64,000 nucleotides of DNA from Hemileia vastatrix. Lineage: Eukaryota > Basidiomycota > Pucciniomycetes > Pucciniales > Zaghouaniaceae. Both the position numbers and the translations under genes were made by a program. The notes under the pieces were generated by a model. That model was not told where the DNA came from. It was given only the letters and a program-made list of their open reading frames with translations, and searched no databases. Positions 42,723 to 53,809 of this stretch are shown one piece after another (within the stretch, counting starts at the first letter, position 1; every line of letters starts with the position of its first letter). The stretch is taken from positions 13,481,501-13,545,500 of the forward strand of contig JASXTE010000013.1 in the NCBI GenBank assembly GCA_030280995.1, given 5' to 3'.

Positions 42723-45700
42723 AATCTGTTTATAAATTAGACGAGGGAAAGGAGAAAAGGGTAAAATTTAAAAATGAAATAAAATATTTTTCTAATTTTT
42801 CTTATTCCAATTCTGACGATGAAGAAGATTCATTTGATGAAATTTTTAATGGCGATACAAAAGTAAATGTTTTACCTCAAGTTTATTTAGATGTGGACGC
42901 AGCCAAATATAAGAAAGTAGCAAAAAAACTTCGACCTATTAATCAACTGCTACCTGCCAAATTAAATCCACCCTTGAGAAGACCAAGGTTATCAAGAAAT
43001 CCTTATGAAATTTCCTTGGTAAAGAATCCACCTGAATTTTCAGAGACGTCAAGAATCACTTTTGAGAGACTGGTTGTTGTTAATTTTGGACCTGATGGTT
43101 GGTTTTCTGGTGAAGAGAAGAAGTTGTTGTTGGATGTGATGGTCAAGCGAGAGAAGGCCATTGCTTTTGTAGAAGAGGAGAGGGGTGTGTTGAAGCATTC
43201 CTATGGGGAGCCTTACAAGATTCCTGTGGTATGTCATGAAACATGGCAGCCGAAACCGATTCCTTTTCCGGCTGCATTAAAAGAAGCCTATATTGAAGTT
43301 GTCAGAGAACTGATACGCACTGGACTGTATGAGCAATCAACATCAAGTTATTCTAGTCCAGGATTTTGTATCAAGAAACCAAATGGCAAGCTTAGAGTTG
43401 TTCATGATCTTAGGGAATTAAATAGGGTTACAATAAAGGATGCTGGGATACCGCCTAGTGCTGAGGAGTTTGTCTAAGCATTTGCAGGGAGAGTGTGTTA
43501 TGGTTTGGGAGATATTATGGGTGGATATGATGAGAGAGAGTTACATCCGGACTCAAGGCCTCTCACTACATTCAATACACCACTAGGACGTTTACAGTTA
43601 ACAAGATTACCTCAAGGAGCAACAAATTTGGTTGCAGTTTATCAAGCTCAGATGGCTTGGATCCTTCAAGACAAAATTCCACAATATGCTGGAATCTTTA
43701 TAGATGATGGAGGAATTAAGGGACCAACAACCGACTATGATAACCAGGTGTTGGAAGAGAATCCCGGGATACGCAAATTCATTTGGGAGTTTGAAATTAC
43801 ATTAGAAAGAATCTTGTTTCGAATTGAAGAGGCTGGCTTAACTATTTCAGGTTCAAAATTTTCATGTTGTGTGCCAGCCTTAGAAATATTAGGCCATGTG
43901 GTATGTAGAGAGGGTAGGATTATGTCCAAGAAGAAAGTTAACAAAATTCAGTCCTGGCCAAGACCCAAGAATACGACCAAAGTTAGAGGGTTTTTAGGCG
44001 TTTGTGTATATGTTAGAATGTTTATCAAGGACTTTTCTTCATTGGCAGCTCCATTGAGACGGTTAACGAGAAAGGATGCAGACTGGGAGTGGGATGAAGA
44101 GTGTGAGAAGGCGTTTGTGAAGTTGAAGGAGGTTGTAGGGAAGGATTTAGTCCTGCACAAGTTGGATTATGGAAAAAATGCTGGCAGAATTTATTTAGCA
44201 GTTGATTCAAGTCAGGTTGCAGCTGGGGCGGTTTTGTCTCAGATGGATAAAGCTGGTTACATCAGGCCAGTTAGGTATGAATCTGTAGTATTTACTGAGG
44301 TCGAATCAAGATATTCACAACCAAAATTGGAATTATGTGGTGTGGCAAAAATACTGAAGAAACTTCAGCATATTTTGTGGGGGCAACATTTTGAGTTGCA
44401 AGTGGATGCGAAATCGTTAATCCAGATGATTAATTCCCCAAGTTTACCAAATGCACCCATGACAAGATGGGTAGCTTTTATTCAACATTTTTCATTTGAT
44501 TTAGTTCATAAGCCTGGAAAGACTTTTACTATGCCAGATGGTTTATCAAGGAGACCACCCACTGAAGAAGATTCAGACTCAGAAGAGTTTGATGAAGATA
44601 TACCTATTATTAAAGCCAGCACTAAAGGAGCTGAAGACTTTCCATACCTCCCCCATGAGGTTAAACTGGAAGGACTATTGTGTTTAGATTATGGTGATGA
44701 TGACCTCCACCAAGAGTATAAACTGGAAAATAGTTTTTATGTTAATGAAGCTGTTGGAAAAGGTGTAGATAAATTTGGTAGAAAGGAGGTAGAAGAAGAT
44801 GTGGTGTATGTAGAGGAAGATGGATTGGTAGTGTGGGATAGTAGTAAATTAAGGAATGGTGTATATGTTGGAGAAATAGAGAAATTAAAAAAAAAGGTGG
44901 ATAAAGAGAAAGAGGTATTTTCAAATACGGTTTACAAAGGATCCAAATGTTCAGAAGAAAAACATCGACATAGCTCTATTCAAGATTTATTTAGGGGTCA
45001 AAGATTATTGGCTCATTCATGTGCAGGTGATATTGGTGATAGAGAAGTCCCTATTGATGTTATATTAATCGATTTTCAAGATGAAGTCTGGGGTCAGACT
45101 GGTTTTTATTTCTTGTTAGTCAAATATTTGTTGACTTTAGAGAGGCCAGAAGATTGTGAAGACAATGAATGGGTGGCTATGAAGAGGAAGTCATCTACGC
45201 TTTACCTATCTGGTCGACGTTTAATGAGGAGAAGGTATCCAAATCCTCAAGTAGTTATAACTCAACAGAAGGGGCAAGAATTAGTTTTGAAATCACTGCA
45301 TGAAGATCTCGGGCATAGAGGCGTTGGAGAAACGTTTAGAAGAATTTCTGATCGATTTTGGTGGCCTGGCATGAGGATGGCTGTTAAACAGTGGGTTCCG
45401 TCATGCGAAGAATGTCAAAGACAAAGTTATTTAAGGCCAAAAGAACTGGGACGCGCAACTGGTGAATATACGCTCTTTGGGAGAGTTAGTTTAGATGCTG
45501 TTCATATAAAAGAGGGACGGTATAAATATTTAATTGTGGCCAGAGATGATTTATCTGGTTGGGTAGAGGCAGCGCCTCTTATTAATTTAACTGCCAAAAA
45601 TGTGGCAGAATTTTTGTTGAATAATTGGGTATATAGGTATGGGGTGATGAAGTTGGTGACGGTAGATGGAGGTCCTGAATTTGGGACAGAGTTTAAAGAG

Positions 45701-46384
45701 GCCGTATTGAAAGTTGGATCAAAGGTTAGGGTAGAAACCCCATATTATCCTGAAGCTGAAGGCATGGTTGAAAGAGGGCATCAAGTTATTAAGGATGCTT
45801 TAGTTAAAATGTGTGGGACAAGTGCCGAAAAGTGGAGGCACTATTTACCTTTAGTTTTATTTGCTGATCGAATCACTGCCAAAAGGATGACCGGATTTTC
45901 ACCTTATGAACTTGTTTTTGGACAGAAAGCAGTTTTACCAGTTGATTTAGAAGCTGAATCATATCTTGGAGTTGACTGGGACACAGTCAAAACTACTGAA
46001 GAATTATTGTGTGCAAGAATGATGCAGCTAGAAAAGAAAGAAGAATATTTAGAAAAGGCATATTCGCGGATGATGAAGATCTGAAATCAATCAGTTAGAT
46101 ATTGGGATGAGCGGTTGGAACATCGATTAAGGAAACCTTTGAACCCAGGTGATATGGTCCTGGTGTATAATAGGAGTTTGGAAAGTCAGTGGGGAAAGAT
46201 GTTTGCAGATAGGTGGAATGGACCGTATAAAGTTAAGGAGCAAGTTTCTGGCGGTTCATATGTGCTAGAAGAGTTGGATGGAGTAGTATTGAAGAAGAGG
46301 GGAGCAGCCAATCAAGTGAAAAGGTTCTATCCTAGACGCACCAGTAGTGCCGAAGTCTTCCTCCGCAATGAGGATAAACTATGA
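42719..46384 (+). pseudogene. GyD pol: RT, RNase H, integrase
   Basis: One frame with stops at only 43475 (TAA) and 46082 (TGA). N-terminal extension, then RT: KKPNGKLRVVHDLRELN, GLGDIMGGYDEREL, LTRLPQGATN, catalytic FIDDGG (about 43697-43711) and LGHVVCREG. RNase H: LAVDSSQVAAGAVLSQ, VESRYSQPKLELCGVAKIL, LQVDAKSLIQMI. A linker at 44560-45000 includes two hairpin motifs. Integrase: HEDLGHRGVGE...CEECQRQ (HHCC), SLDAVHIKEG (Asp), VTVDGGPEF (Asp), PEAEGMVERGHQ (Glu), then LNPGDMVLVYNRSL and DRWNGPYKV. No chromodomain, unlike Gy3 and GyF. The stop codon at 46382 lies inside a hairpin motif. Confidence 0.9.
44647..44724 (+). repeat. Two hairpin motifs inside the GyD pol linker
   Basis: CCTC-CCCCAT-GAGG then TTAAACTGG at 44647-44669, and CCTC-CACCAA-GAGT then ATAAACTGG at 44703-44724. 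They encode HEVKLE and HQEYKLE, echoing QQEVKLQ of the intermediate ORF. Confidence 0.75.
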
Positions 46385-46472
46385 CAATTATCAAATTTTA
46401 TTACCTCCGCAATGAGGATAAACTATGATGTTTATAAAAACCTTATCAACCTCCGCAACGAGGATAAACTAT
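46360..46472 (+). repeat. Three hairpin motifs at the pol stop codon
   Basis: CCTC-CGCAAT-GAGG then ATAAACTAT at about 46360 and 46404, and CCTC-CGCAAC-GAGG at about 46450. The first contains the pol stop codon. The loop variant CGCAAT/C is specific to this cluster. Confidence 0.8.
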
Positions 46473-47556
46473 CCTTTTTTTATCAAAAAAAACTTTACTG
46501 TCATTACACTGCATATGGGCAACGAAACTGTGATGAAACATAACGAAATGCGAGAAATACATCTTTGAAAATTTTCAAAATTTAAAATTCTTAAAATATG
46601 GGTGAAGATAGTGATGGAAAATTTTAAAATTTATTGGTAGAAGTGTTCACAGGGGAACCTTCTTAATTTAATATTGGCAAGTGTGGGGGTAATTTATGGG
46701 CTGGCTGCTCTATACACAATTACCCCATAATGTTTGTTTCCAAAATTTTCCCTGTTTCTAGTTGAATCCTGGCTTTGTCTTTTAATTATAGGAAGTCCAC
46801 TAAGACTATAAACTGGAACAAATCAAGAGACACCGCTCTCAACAACGGATTCAAGATTCTTTTTATTTTATTTTGTTTTTGATTTTTTTTATGTTAGATT
46901 GTGATTTCTTTTCTTTAATATATATTATGAATTATTGTAAAGGTGATGCTCACTGGTGGTCTCTAATCATTTTTATAAATTGGAGGGAGCCCACCCAGTG
47001 ATCATCATTATAAAAAATTATCTTCTAAAAACTTTCATTTATTTTCTTTCTTTTCAATTTCTCAAAATTTTGTAACCACATCAAGTTGCACTTGGATGTG
47101 GGTATGATGTCAAGGGTACGGCTCATCAAATGGCTGGGGGGCATCTTTTAAAATTTTTTTTGGAAATTTTATTTTCTTATTATTACTTCTTTTATCTTTC
47201 TTTTCACATTTGTTTATCTTTCTTTAAAGTTAAATTTTAACTTTTATTTCAAAACTATCTTTTCTAAAATCTTTTATTTTAAATTAAAAAAAAATTAAAA
47301 TTAATAATAAATAAAAATAAAATAAATAAAAAATAATAAAAAAGTATAAAAAAAATAAATAATAAAATAAAATAATAATAAAAAAATAAAAATAAAATAA
47401 TAAAATAAAAAATTAATTAATTAAATCAAAATTATTATATTTCTCAGTTTTATTTTTTTAGTTTTCATTCTTTTTAGTTTTATTCATTTAGTTTAGACAG
47501 GAAACAGGGTCTAGGGGAGCTCAAAACCTATGGGATTTTACTTCAAGACATCTGTT
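46473..47556 (+). other. GyD 3' non-coding region, proximal part
   Basis: No open frame. One hairpin motif at 46794-46817 (AGTC-CACTAA-GACT, then ATAAACTGG). An A/T-only low-complexity tract covers about 47280-47420. It belongs to the element because it lies between pol and the polypurine tract. Confidence 0.7.
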
Positions 47557-48290
47557 AGTCCTCCAAGACTTTTAACTGGTTACAGTTCAAGACTTTCCTT
47601 AAGGTTTTTATACAAATTTTGGAGCTGTTAGTCCTCCAAGACTTTAAACTGGCTAATTTTCAAGACTGTCATTAAAGTTTTTATATTGGAGCTGTTAGTC
47701 CTTCAAGACTTTAAACTGAATTTCAAGGATGATTCAAGATTTTATGGATATTTTAGGATGATTCAAGATTTTATGGATATTTTTGGAGACGTAATTTTTT
47801 TATTTTATTTATTAATCGAATGTTAGGTCCACCAAGACCTTAAACTGGAGTGTTATCAAATGTTAGGTCCACCAAGACCTTAAACTGGACTATTATCAAG
47901 TTCTTGGGTCCACCATGACCTTAAACTGGATTTCTTATTGATCAAATGTTTGGTCCACCATGACTTTAAACTGGTAGTTCATTCATTGTTTTAGTCCACT
48001 AAGACTTTAAACTGGAAAATTAATATCTGCAGGAAAATTCAACATTCATTGGTCCACTATGACATTAAACTGGATTATCAAGTTTATTCAATCTTTGGTC
48101 AAGCCTAGGCCTTGCTTAGGAATATTTCAAGTTATTTATGCACTTAAACGATCTTTGGTCCACAAAGACCATAAACTGGCAATCAATTATATGTTTGGTC
48201 CACCAAGACTTTAAACTGGAATTTCAATCTTGTTTGGATAACTCAATTCAATCTTTTAATTTATCACTGTCCACTAAGACTCTAAACTGG
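47557..48290 (+). repeat. Distal array of 12 hairpin motifs in the GyD tail
   Basis: Starts at about 47557, 47629, 47697, 47825, 47862, 47906, 47951, 47993, 48050, 48156, 48197 and 48269. Stems are AGTC/GACT, GGTC/GACC, or GGTC/GACT with a G-U pair. Loops follow CNCNAA or CNCNAT, and almost all end in TAAACTGG. Spacing is 37-130 bp with unrelated sequence between copies, so this is not a simple tandem repeat. Confidence 0.85.
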
Positions 48291-48940
48291 TTATTCAATT
48301 ATTTCTGGAATTGGGTGCTGATAAGCTTTAGGAGGTTAAAATTTTAGGTTGTAATGATGCTAAGGAAAGCATAATGGTTAATTAGGTGAAATTTGTGGCG
48401 CTTTAACATGTTCTAAAGTTAATATTATTATTGGAAGCCTGGCAAAAGTATTTTATGGGTTTGCTGTATAGCAAAGTTTGAAAATTGTGATGAAGGAATC
48501 AGAAGTTAGGATGGTAGTTGGATTTTAGGGAATGATTTTTTTAGTGCCTCATTGTTAGGCCATTTTTGGTTTGAAGCTTGGAGGACCTTATGGCGAGATT
48601 GGAATCGTAGAATTTGGCTCAGTGGGGGGCCCTATGAGATTGGAATCAGGAGTATTCGGCTCATTAGGAAGATCCACTCTCTCAATGCTGTGACATGAAG
48701 GAAGACTGGTTAATGGGAGTCTGAAGGGATTCAAACCTTGCTCTCAGAAGTGGAATCATCACAAGATTTATTTTATTTTATGTTATATCAAGCCAGAGAA
48801 GAATAAACAATGTTTCTATTATAAATAATTAAAAGAAGACCAGCTAAAACAAATTTATCAAATTATTTTATTAGAAAAGATAATTCTTTTGGAATTGCTT
48901 AACCACTTATGCAAAATTTTAAGAATGGGGACATTCTCAA
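48291..48940 (+). other. GyD 3' non-coding region, distal part
   Basis: No open frame and no further hairpin copies recognised. A GAGATTGGAATC-type segment repeats near 48594-48650. It ends at the purine tract. Confidence 0.6.
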
Positions 48941-48952
48941 TTGGAGGGAGGA
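48941..48952 (+). promoter_or_regulatory. GyD polypurine tract
   Basis: TTGGAGGGAGGA directly precedes the 3' LTR start TGTGGTAG. Confidence 0.65.
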
Positions 48953-50076
48953 TGTGGTAGCCTAAAGTTTAGTATGGCACCTAAGTACGTAAATGGAGCT
49001 ATTATGGTGTGCAAGATTGGTGTTATTATTTTTTTATAAAAGGGTTTTATTTAATTTATTTGAGTTTTAAATATGAAGAAATTGGTCAAGAGCAAATGCC
49101 TACGCGAAAACAATTTATTTTATGGAGAAAACTTATTTTTATGGTCTTAATAGTTTATAAGTATCAAGTCAAGTCACTCAAGAACCTTGAGAAATTTTCC
49201 CAGAATTTATACTATTTTTCTTATATTTTTAAATGAATTTTAAAGTTTTATAGAAATATTTACGTTTTTAGAAATTACTTAACTTTGATGAATTTTCACA
49301 GGGTAATTAGAGCTGCGCAGACTACGAAAATTAGTTTGGAATGTAAAGGGGAAGTGGCTCTATTATGTGTAATTTTTCTAGATTTTTTATTATAGTTTTA
49401 AAGGTTCTAATTGAGTCCGGATGGACTACGTTTGGACTCCGTACAGACTCTGCTTGGACTCCGTACGGGCTCCAGATTGACTTTGGGTGAGCTCTGGAGG
49501 GGAAACTTAGGCATGTGACTAGGTATACTTAAGAGCCTCTCAGACTCGAAATTGGGCATCATCATACAATCATCAGAAATCATACAGCTTAATCTTTAAC
49601 CACCACGGTCTCATTTTTTATTACTCAACAAATTAAATAAAATTGTAATACCCTTATAACTTTATATTTTATATATAACATTTTAGAAATACTACTCAAC
49701 AATTTAAATCACACTTCATACAGGGTATCTTTAGAAAGGTCCTCATCACTGCGACTTGATTATTGCTGTCTCATAAAAACTCAAATTATTATAAAAACAT
49801 AAAAGTCAATCTTTACAGATCTTTCACTGGTACACCTTAATTGTTGTTATCAGTATTTCTTTTCTCAACAGTCACAATCATTAAATCTCAATAAGTGTTA
49901 AATATTTTAGAGTTTCATTATTTTTTATCAATCAGATCCAAGTAGACTGGTTAGCTAGTGATTTAGAATTCCCATTTTGTTATTTTTATTGGAAGGACAG
50001 GGTTTTCAGTTAAATCCACATATCTCCTCCGGATTCTGCTTACAGCAAGGCGACTGTAAGAGTTTACCTTACCATA
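48953..50076 (+). repeat. GyD 3' LTR
   Basis: Same ends as the 5' LTR, about 1.12 kb, TATA-like element at 49035-49042. Visible differences from the 5' LTR are mainly C/T or G/A (for example ACGGC against ATGGT). Confidence 0.9.
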
Positions 50077-50500
50077 ATGTTTGTGATGTAGCATTTTTTG
50101 AGTTGCCTTTTGAGTGTTGGATTTTCTGGGAGGCATCATGAAACTGGTATGTTACAAGAAAAGAGATTAAGAGGTTGAAAATATAAAAAAGAAGGAAAGA
50201 AACATGCTTGGTTAAAATGTTGCAATGAAATGTTTTAAATCTCAGTGAGGGGTGTGTGTCAAGGATTGATGAGAGGATGGAGGTCCAGGTATCATATGTG
50301 ACAGGGGCAGGGTGGGCAAGGAGGGGAAGATGTGGCTAACATGTGGTTGTGAAAAAAAAAAATCAGGAAAAAGTGCTGATTTGAGGTCATAACTGACACC
50401 CATTTTTGAAATAAGTGACTTTTTTGCAAAATTTAAGTGCTGATTTGGTTTGAAATCCACACTTAAGTTAAGTGTGCATTTGCCAGAACTGACACCCCCT
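50077..50500 (-). mobile_element. HarbC, start of the Myb-like gene and one TIR
   Basis: The inverse of 50461-50500 reads AGGGGGTGTCAGTTCTGGCA then CACACTTAA, the HarbB-type TIR. AAT follows outside at 50501. Inside lies a block shared with the HarbB left arm. A minus-strand ATG near 50137 begins MPPRKSNTQKATQKMLHH, a fitting N-terminus for the Myb-like gene continued at 37650. Confidence 0.8.
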
Positions 50501-50782
50501 AATATTTACCACAAAGTTCCATTTCAACTGTGATTACATCCAGCAGAAAAACATGGCTAAATATGACAATGCCAATAGTACATATCTAATTAGACAATAA
50601 AGTAAGACCCTCACAGCTCAAAATTATCTCAGCAAGCATTTTACAGACAAATGTGCTTTCTTTTTTACCTAAGCTAAATACTTCTGCAGTTGAAAAGTTG
50701 AATTATATCCAAAATTTTGAGTAGTATTCATGTCAAGGAATAGTACTAACCGCTTACTTTTCTCCTTTAAACTTTCCAGAGC
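50501..50782. other. Intergenic, downstream of the host gene
   Basis: AT-rich unique sequence between the HarbC TIR and the stop codon of the 741-residue gene. It should contain the 3' untranslated region; no clear polyadenylation signal was chosen. Confidence 0.4.
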
Positions 50783-53152
50783 TTAGACATTTACTCTACT
50801 TTTCTTAATAGGCTTTCTTAGAGCTGGGTTATTGGTCTTACTTTTCTTTTTAGTCCTTCCTAAAGCTTGGTAATTGATAGAAAACTTGAATAAGTGGGCA
50901 TAATCTAAATCTTCTTGTTTTCTTGCCTGAACTTCAATTTTTGAAGCGGGAGAAACCAACTTCCATTTCGAGTTTAGGACCTCCTGAAGCTGATTTGGAA
51001 ACAAATCTTCAAATTTGAGTTGAACTTTATTATCATCTTCACCCTTATTTTCTATTGTTTTTTTGTCCAATTTGGCATTCAACATTTTTCCATACATTTC
51101 CTTCACCTCTCGCTTCATGAAGTTATGTGTTGTTGTGCTAGGGTAAAACTTAACTGCAATATAATGCAAGAATATCTTTCGATGCCGTTCTGGATCAATT
51201 GGGTCAAAGTATGAGTCCTCAGATGTATTTGGTGTGATCTTACTTTTTAAAGCTATTATCTTTGACATTTCTTTTTTCCCAGTATTTTTGAGCCATCTAC
51301 GCATAGTGGAAGCAAGTTCCTGGTATGCTTCCCATTTTCTAAGAGGATCATCTGTGATTGGACCAAGATGGGTCAGGAACTCTTTGCCAAAATCAAGGCA
51401 GCGCAGTGCAATTGACACATGCAAACCTTGCTCCATTAGTTTCAATGTTTCTGCATAAACCTTCAGGTAAAATTTTTTATCTCTCTCATAAGAAATTACA
51501 GCAGTTTCGAAAGTCTCAAGTGAAAAAGTAATTCTCTGGATGTTGTGAAGAAGTATTGCTTGGGCAATCTTGAAACGATCCAAAAAATCTTCCGCATTTT
51601 TTAGAGAGTGGGTTACAAAAAACTTCTCTAGTCCTTGAGAATAAACAGTGTAAATTTCAATAGGTCCTCTAAGTCGACATATTCGGCCAGTCATTGATCC
51701 TGCCGCAAATGTATACTCAGATAAAGAATAAAGTGTCCACAGGATTTCTTGAAGAGTGTTAACAGAAGTATTTATTGAAAAGTGTTTTTTAGCAACAGTC
51801 CACTCTGGTAGTGGTCTAGATCCAGTTTCTTCTATCTTACTTTTTTTTCTGATCTTTCCAAAACCCAAAGAAAATCTTATCCTACTAGATATATACCAAA
51901 TACGGTTCTCATGATGGGCATTTTCGTTTAATGCGTTTTTAGATGTACCTTTTTTCGAAAGAACTTCTGCAAAAAGTCCTTCGCTATAAGGGCTTGGGTT
52001 TTCTTGGCTGTCGGTTCGAGTACGTTTATTTTCGTTACCAGAATGGCCATTCTCTTTTTGTAGGGAAGGATGCCTGCGTTTGTTTGGATTCTCTGGATGA
52101 CTACGTTGATTTTTACTGTCAGGATAATTGCTTGGTTTTAGAGTGTTAGGATTACTGAGTTTATCGGTATTTCCAGAATGATCGTGTTTGTTTGCTTCGT
52201 CAAAATTAATGTGCCCATTTCGACTGTCAGAATAGCTGCGTTCATTTTGACTATCAGGATCATTGGCTTTACCGTCTTTTCCAGTATGACGCTGTCCGTT
52301 TTCCTCGTTATGGTCATTGCGCTCATTTTGGCCATCAGGATAATTGAGTCTCTCTTCATCGGGAGAGTGACTAGGTTCATCCTCAAGCAGAGAATTTACT
52401 GTATTGCCAAACTGACTGTCATATGGATGTTGATATATATCCTCGTTTGAATCAATATAATGATAATGAGTATCCTTCAAGTAAGATTCTGAAGGTGAAT
52501 TTTCTTGTTCAAGATTGGCAACATTGGGATTATGGAATGGGTAGTGATCAAAATCTATGACATCTTGTAGGACAGAAGCCCAACCATCTAAATGATTTTG
52601 CGTTAGTTTCTCGTAACCATCCTGCAAAGTCTCTCTCTTAGTATCATATTCTTTCTTTTAACCAGAAACTTGAATGACAAACAGCTTGGTTATATACTGG
52701 AGTGGTTTGCTGTGTCATATAGCCGAGCACCGAAGTTGGTGTAGGGTGCCTAATACTGGAGGACATCGAATCCAATAATCCAGTTTGTCTATCCTCTATA
52801 TCTCTGAAAGGCCAGCGCTGGAAAAATATGCAGTGTAAGGGCTATTCAAGATATTTATTGCTACATAGCTTTCTAGAGAACATACTGGAGTACTTGTTGA
52901 TGGATCATCTGAAAAGGTGCCGGATATCCCTACTGTAGAATATAAATCACTATTTCGATCTATTTCGTCGAACTGATAAAGATGATTTGATTGATGTTTG
53001 AAAACATCCCTTCCGAGATGTGAATCCCGATGCTGATAGTCTAGTGTATTATCAGAAGCAATACTTGTGGGCTTACAAAGGCCCAAACATGTTTGTAATA
53101 GTTGTGAAAAAAAATAAAGAGTGCTCAAGTTAAACATGATTAGAGGCAACAT
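50783..53152 (-). CDS. Probable secreted hypothetical protein, 741 aa, 3 exons
   Basis: Exons (minus) 53152-52886, 52817-52698 and 52621-50783 encode 89, 40 and 612 residues. The introns are 68 bp (donor GTATGT, acceptor TTTTTCCAG) and 76 bp (donor GTATAT, branch-like TACTAAG, acceptor TTTGCAG). All junctions are phase 0 and remove the stops between the open frames. Residues 1-28 (MLPLIMFNLSTLYFFSQLLQT...) look like a signal peptide. About 130-360 is a hydrophilic Asn/Asp/His/Ser-rich region with repeated YPDGQNER-like and NPNKRRHP-like segments. From about 370 on the protein looks folded and helical (EWTVAKKHFSIN, LDRFKIAQAILLHNIQRI, LRKWEAYQELASTMRRWL). The C-terminus is very basic (RTKKKSK, KPIKKSRVNV). 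No family is recognised. There are no stops, so it is likely functional. In a rust a secreted effector is possible but unproven. Confidence 0.8.
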
Positions 53153-53346
53153 ATTTACTATAGCGAATATGCTACTCTCTCTTTCTCAGGATTAATATTT
53201 AACGTGTAGAATGAATTAAAAATCAATCCTGTAATGAACCGAAGCCTCCGTTGAGCATAAGCGATTATAATAAGATAATATGGAAATATGATACAATGTT
53301 TCCTAACCTGTAATCAACCGAAGCGTCAGCTAAGGAAACATTCAAT

Positions 53347-53549
53347 AGGGGGTGTCAAACATTGCAAGTCAGCCATTAGAAAATCTCATTTTTTTTCAAT
53401 CAAAAAAATAGCTTATAAACTTTCAACCATATTAATTAAAAATGTTAAATTTACTTCTTTTGATTACCAAATATAGATGGGATTCCTATTATTTCGTGAC
53501 TAGAAATGAATTTAATGTGTTTCCAAATTTGCCATGTTTGACACCCCCT
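53347..53549. mobile_element. 203-bp Harbinger-type MITE
   Basis: TIR AGGGGGTGTCAAACAT at both ends, with AAT on each side (53344-53346 and 53550-53552). No coding capacity. The first nine TIR bases equal those of HarbB, so it could be mobilised by that group. It lies about 195 bp upstream of the 741-residue gene start and may affect its promoter. Confidence 0.85.
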
Positions 53550-53552
53550 AAT

Positions 53553-53809
53553 ATGTAAAACTACTGTTTTATATTGTAAAGTGCAGTCAGTACAAATATA
53601 ATTTTCTCTACAGCTGTTCTTGGAAAGGTTGTCGCCAAAACGCAAAATTTTTCGCATTTTTTAGACAGAAAAATTAGACTGCTTGTACCATAATTATGCT
53701 AACGTTGCTGTCATAGGTCAATCTCTCCGTAAACAATTTCGAAATTTTTGCATTTTGACGACAACCTGTAGCACGGTGTCAGCCTGTAGAACTCCGGAAA
53801 GAACTGCTA
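53553..53809. other. Intergenic spacer
   Basis: No gene or repeat boundary recognised between the MITE and the Tc1-like element. Short direct repeats around GTCGCCAAAACGCAAAATT and its near-inverse TTTTGCATTTTGACGACAA (about 53630-53765) suggest another decayed inverted-repeat insert. Confidence 0.3.

Larger units (their letters stand above)
37651..50076 (+). mobile_element. Large Ty3/gypsy element GyD, complete LTR to LTR
   Basis: The layout is 5' LTR, PBS, leader hairpins, gag-protease, an intermediate ORF rich in tandem repeats, pol with RT-RNase H-integrase, a 2.6-kb non-coding tail full of hairpin repeats, a purine tract and the 3' LTR. The target duplication is ACGT (37647-37650) against ATGT (50077-50080), a single C-to-T difference. 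It inserted into the Myb-like gene of HarbC. The LTRs are nearly identical, with differences mostly C/T. At about 12.4 kb it is long for a fungal gypsy element. Confidence 0.93.

Noticed and set aside
41806..48290. CRISPR-like array of repeats with unique spacers
   Set aside because: Eukaryotic retroelement context, variable spacing (37 bp to several kb), repeats partly coding, and the repeat itself varies at paired positions. A hairpin family explains it better.
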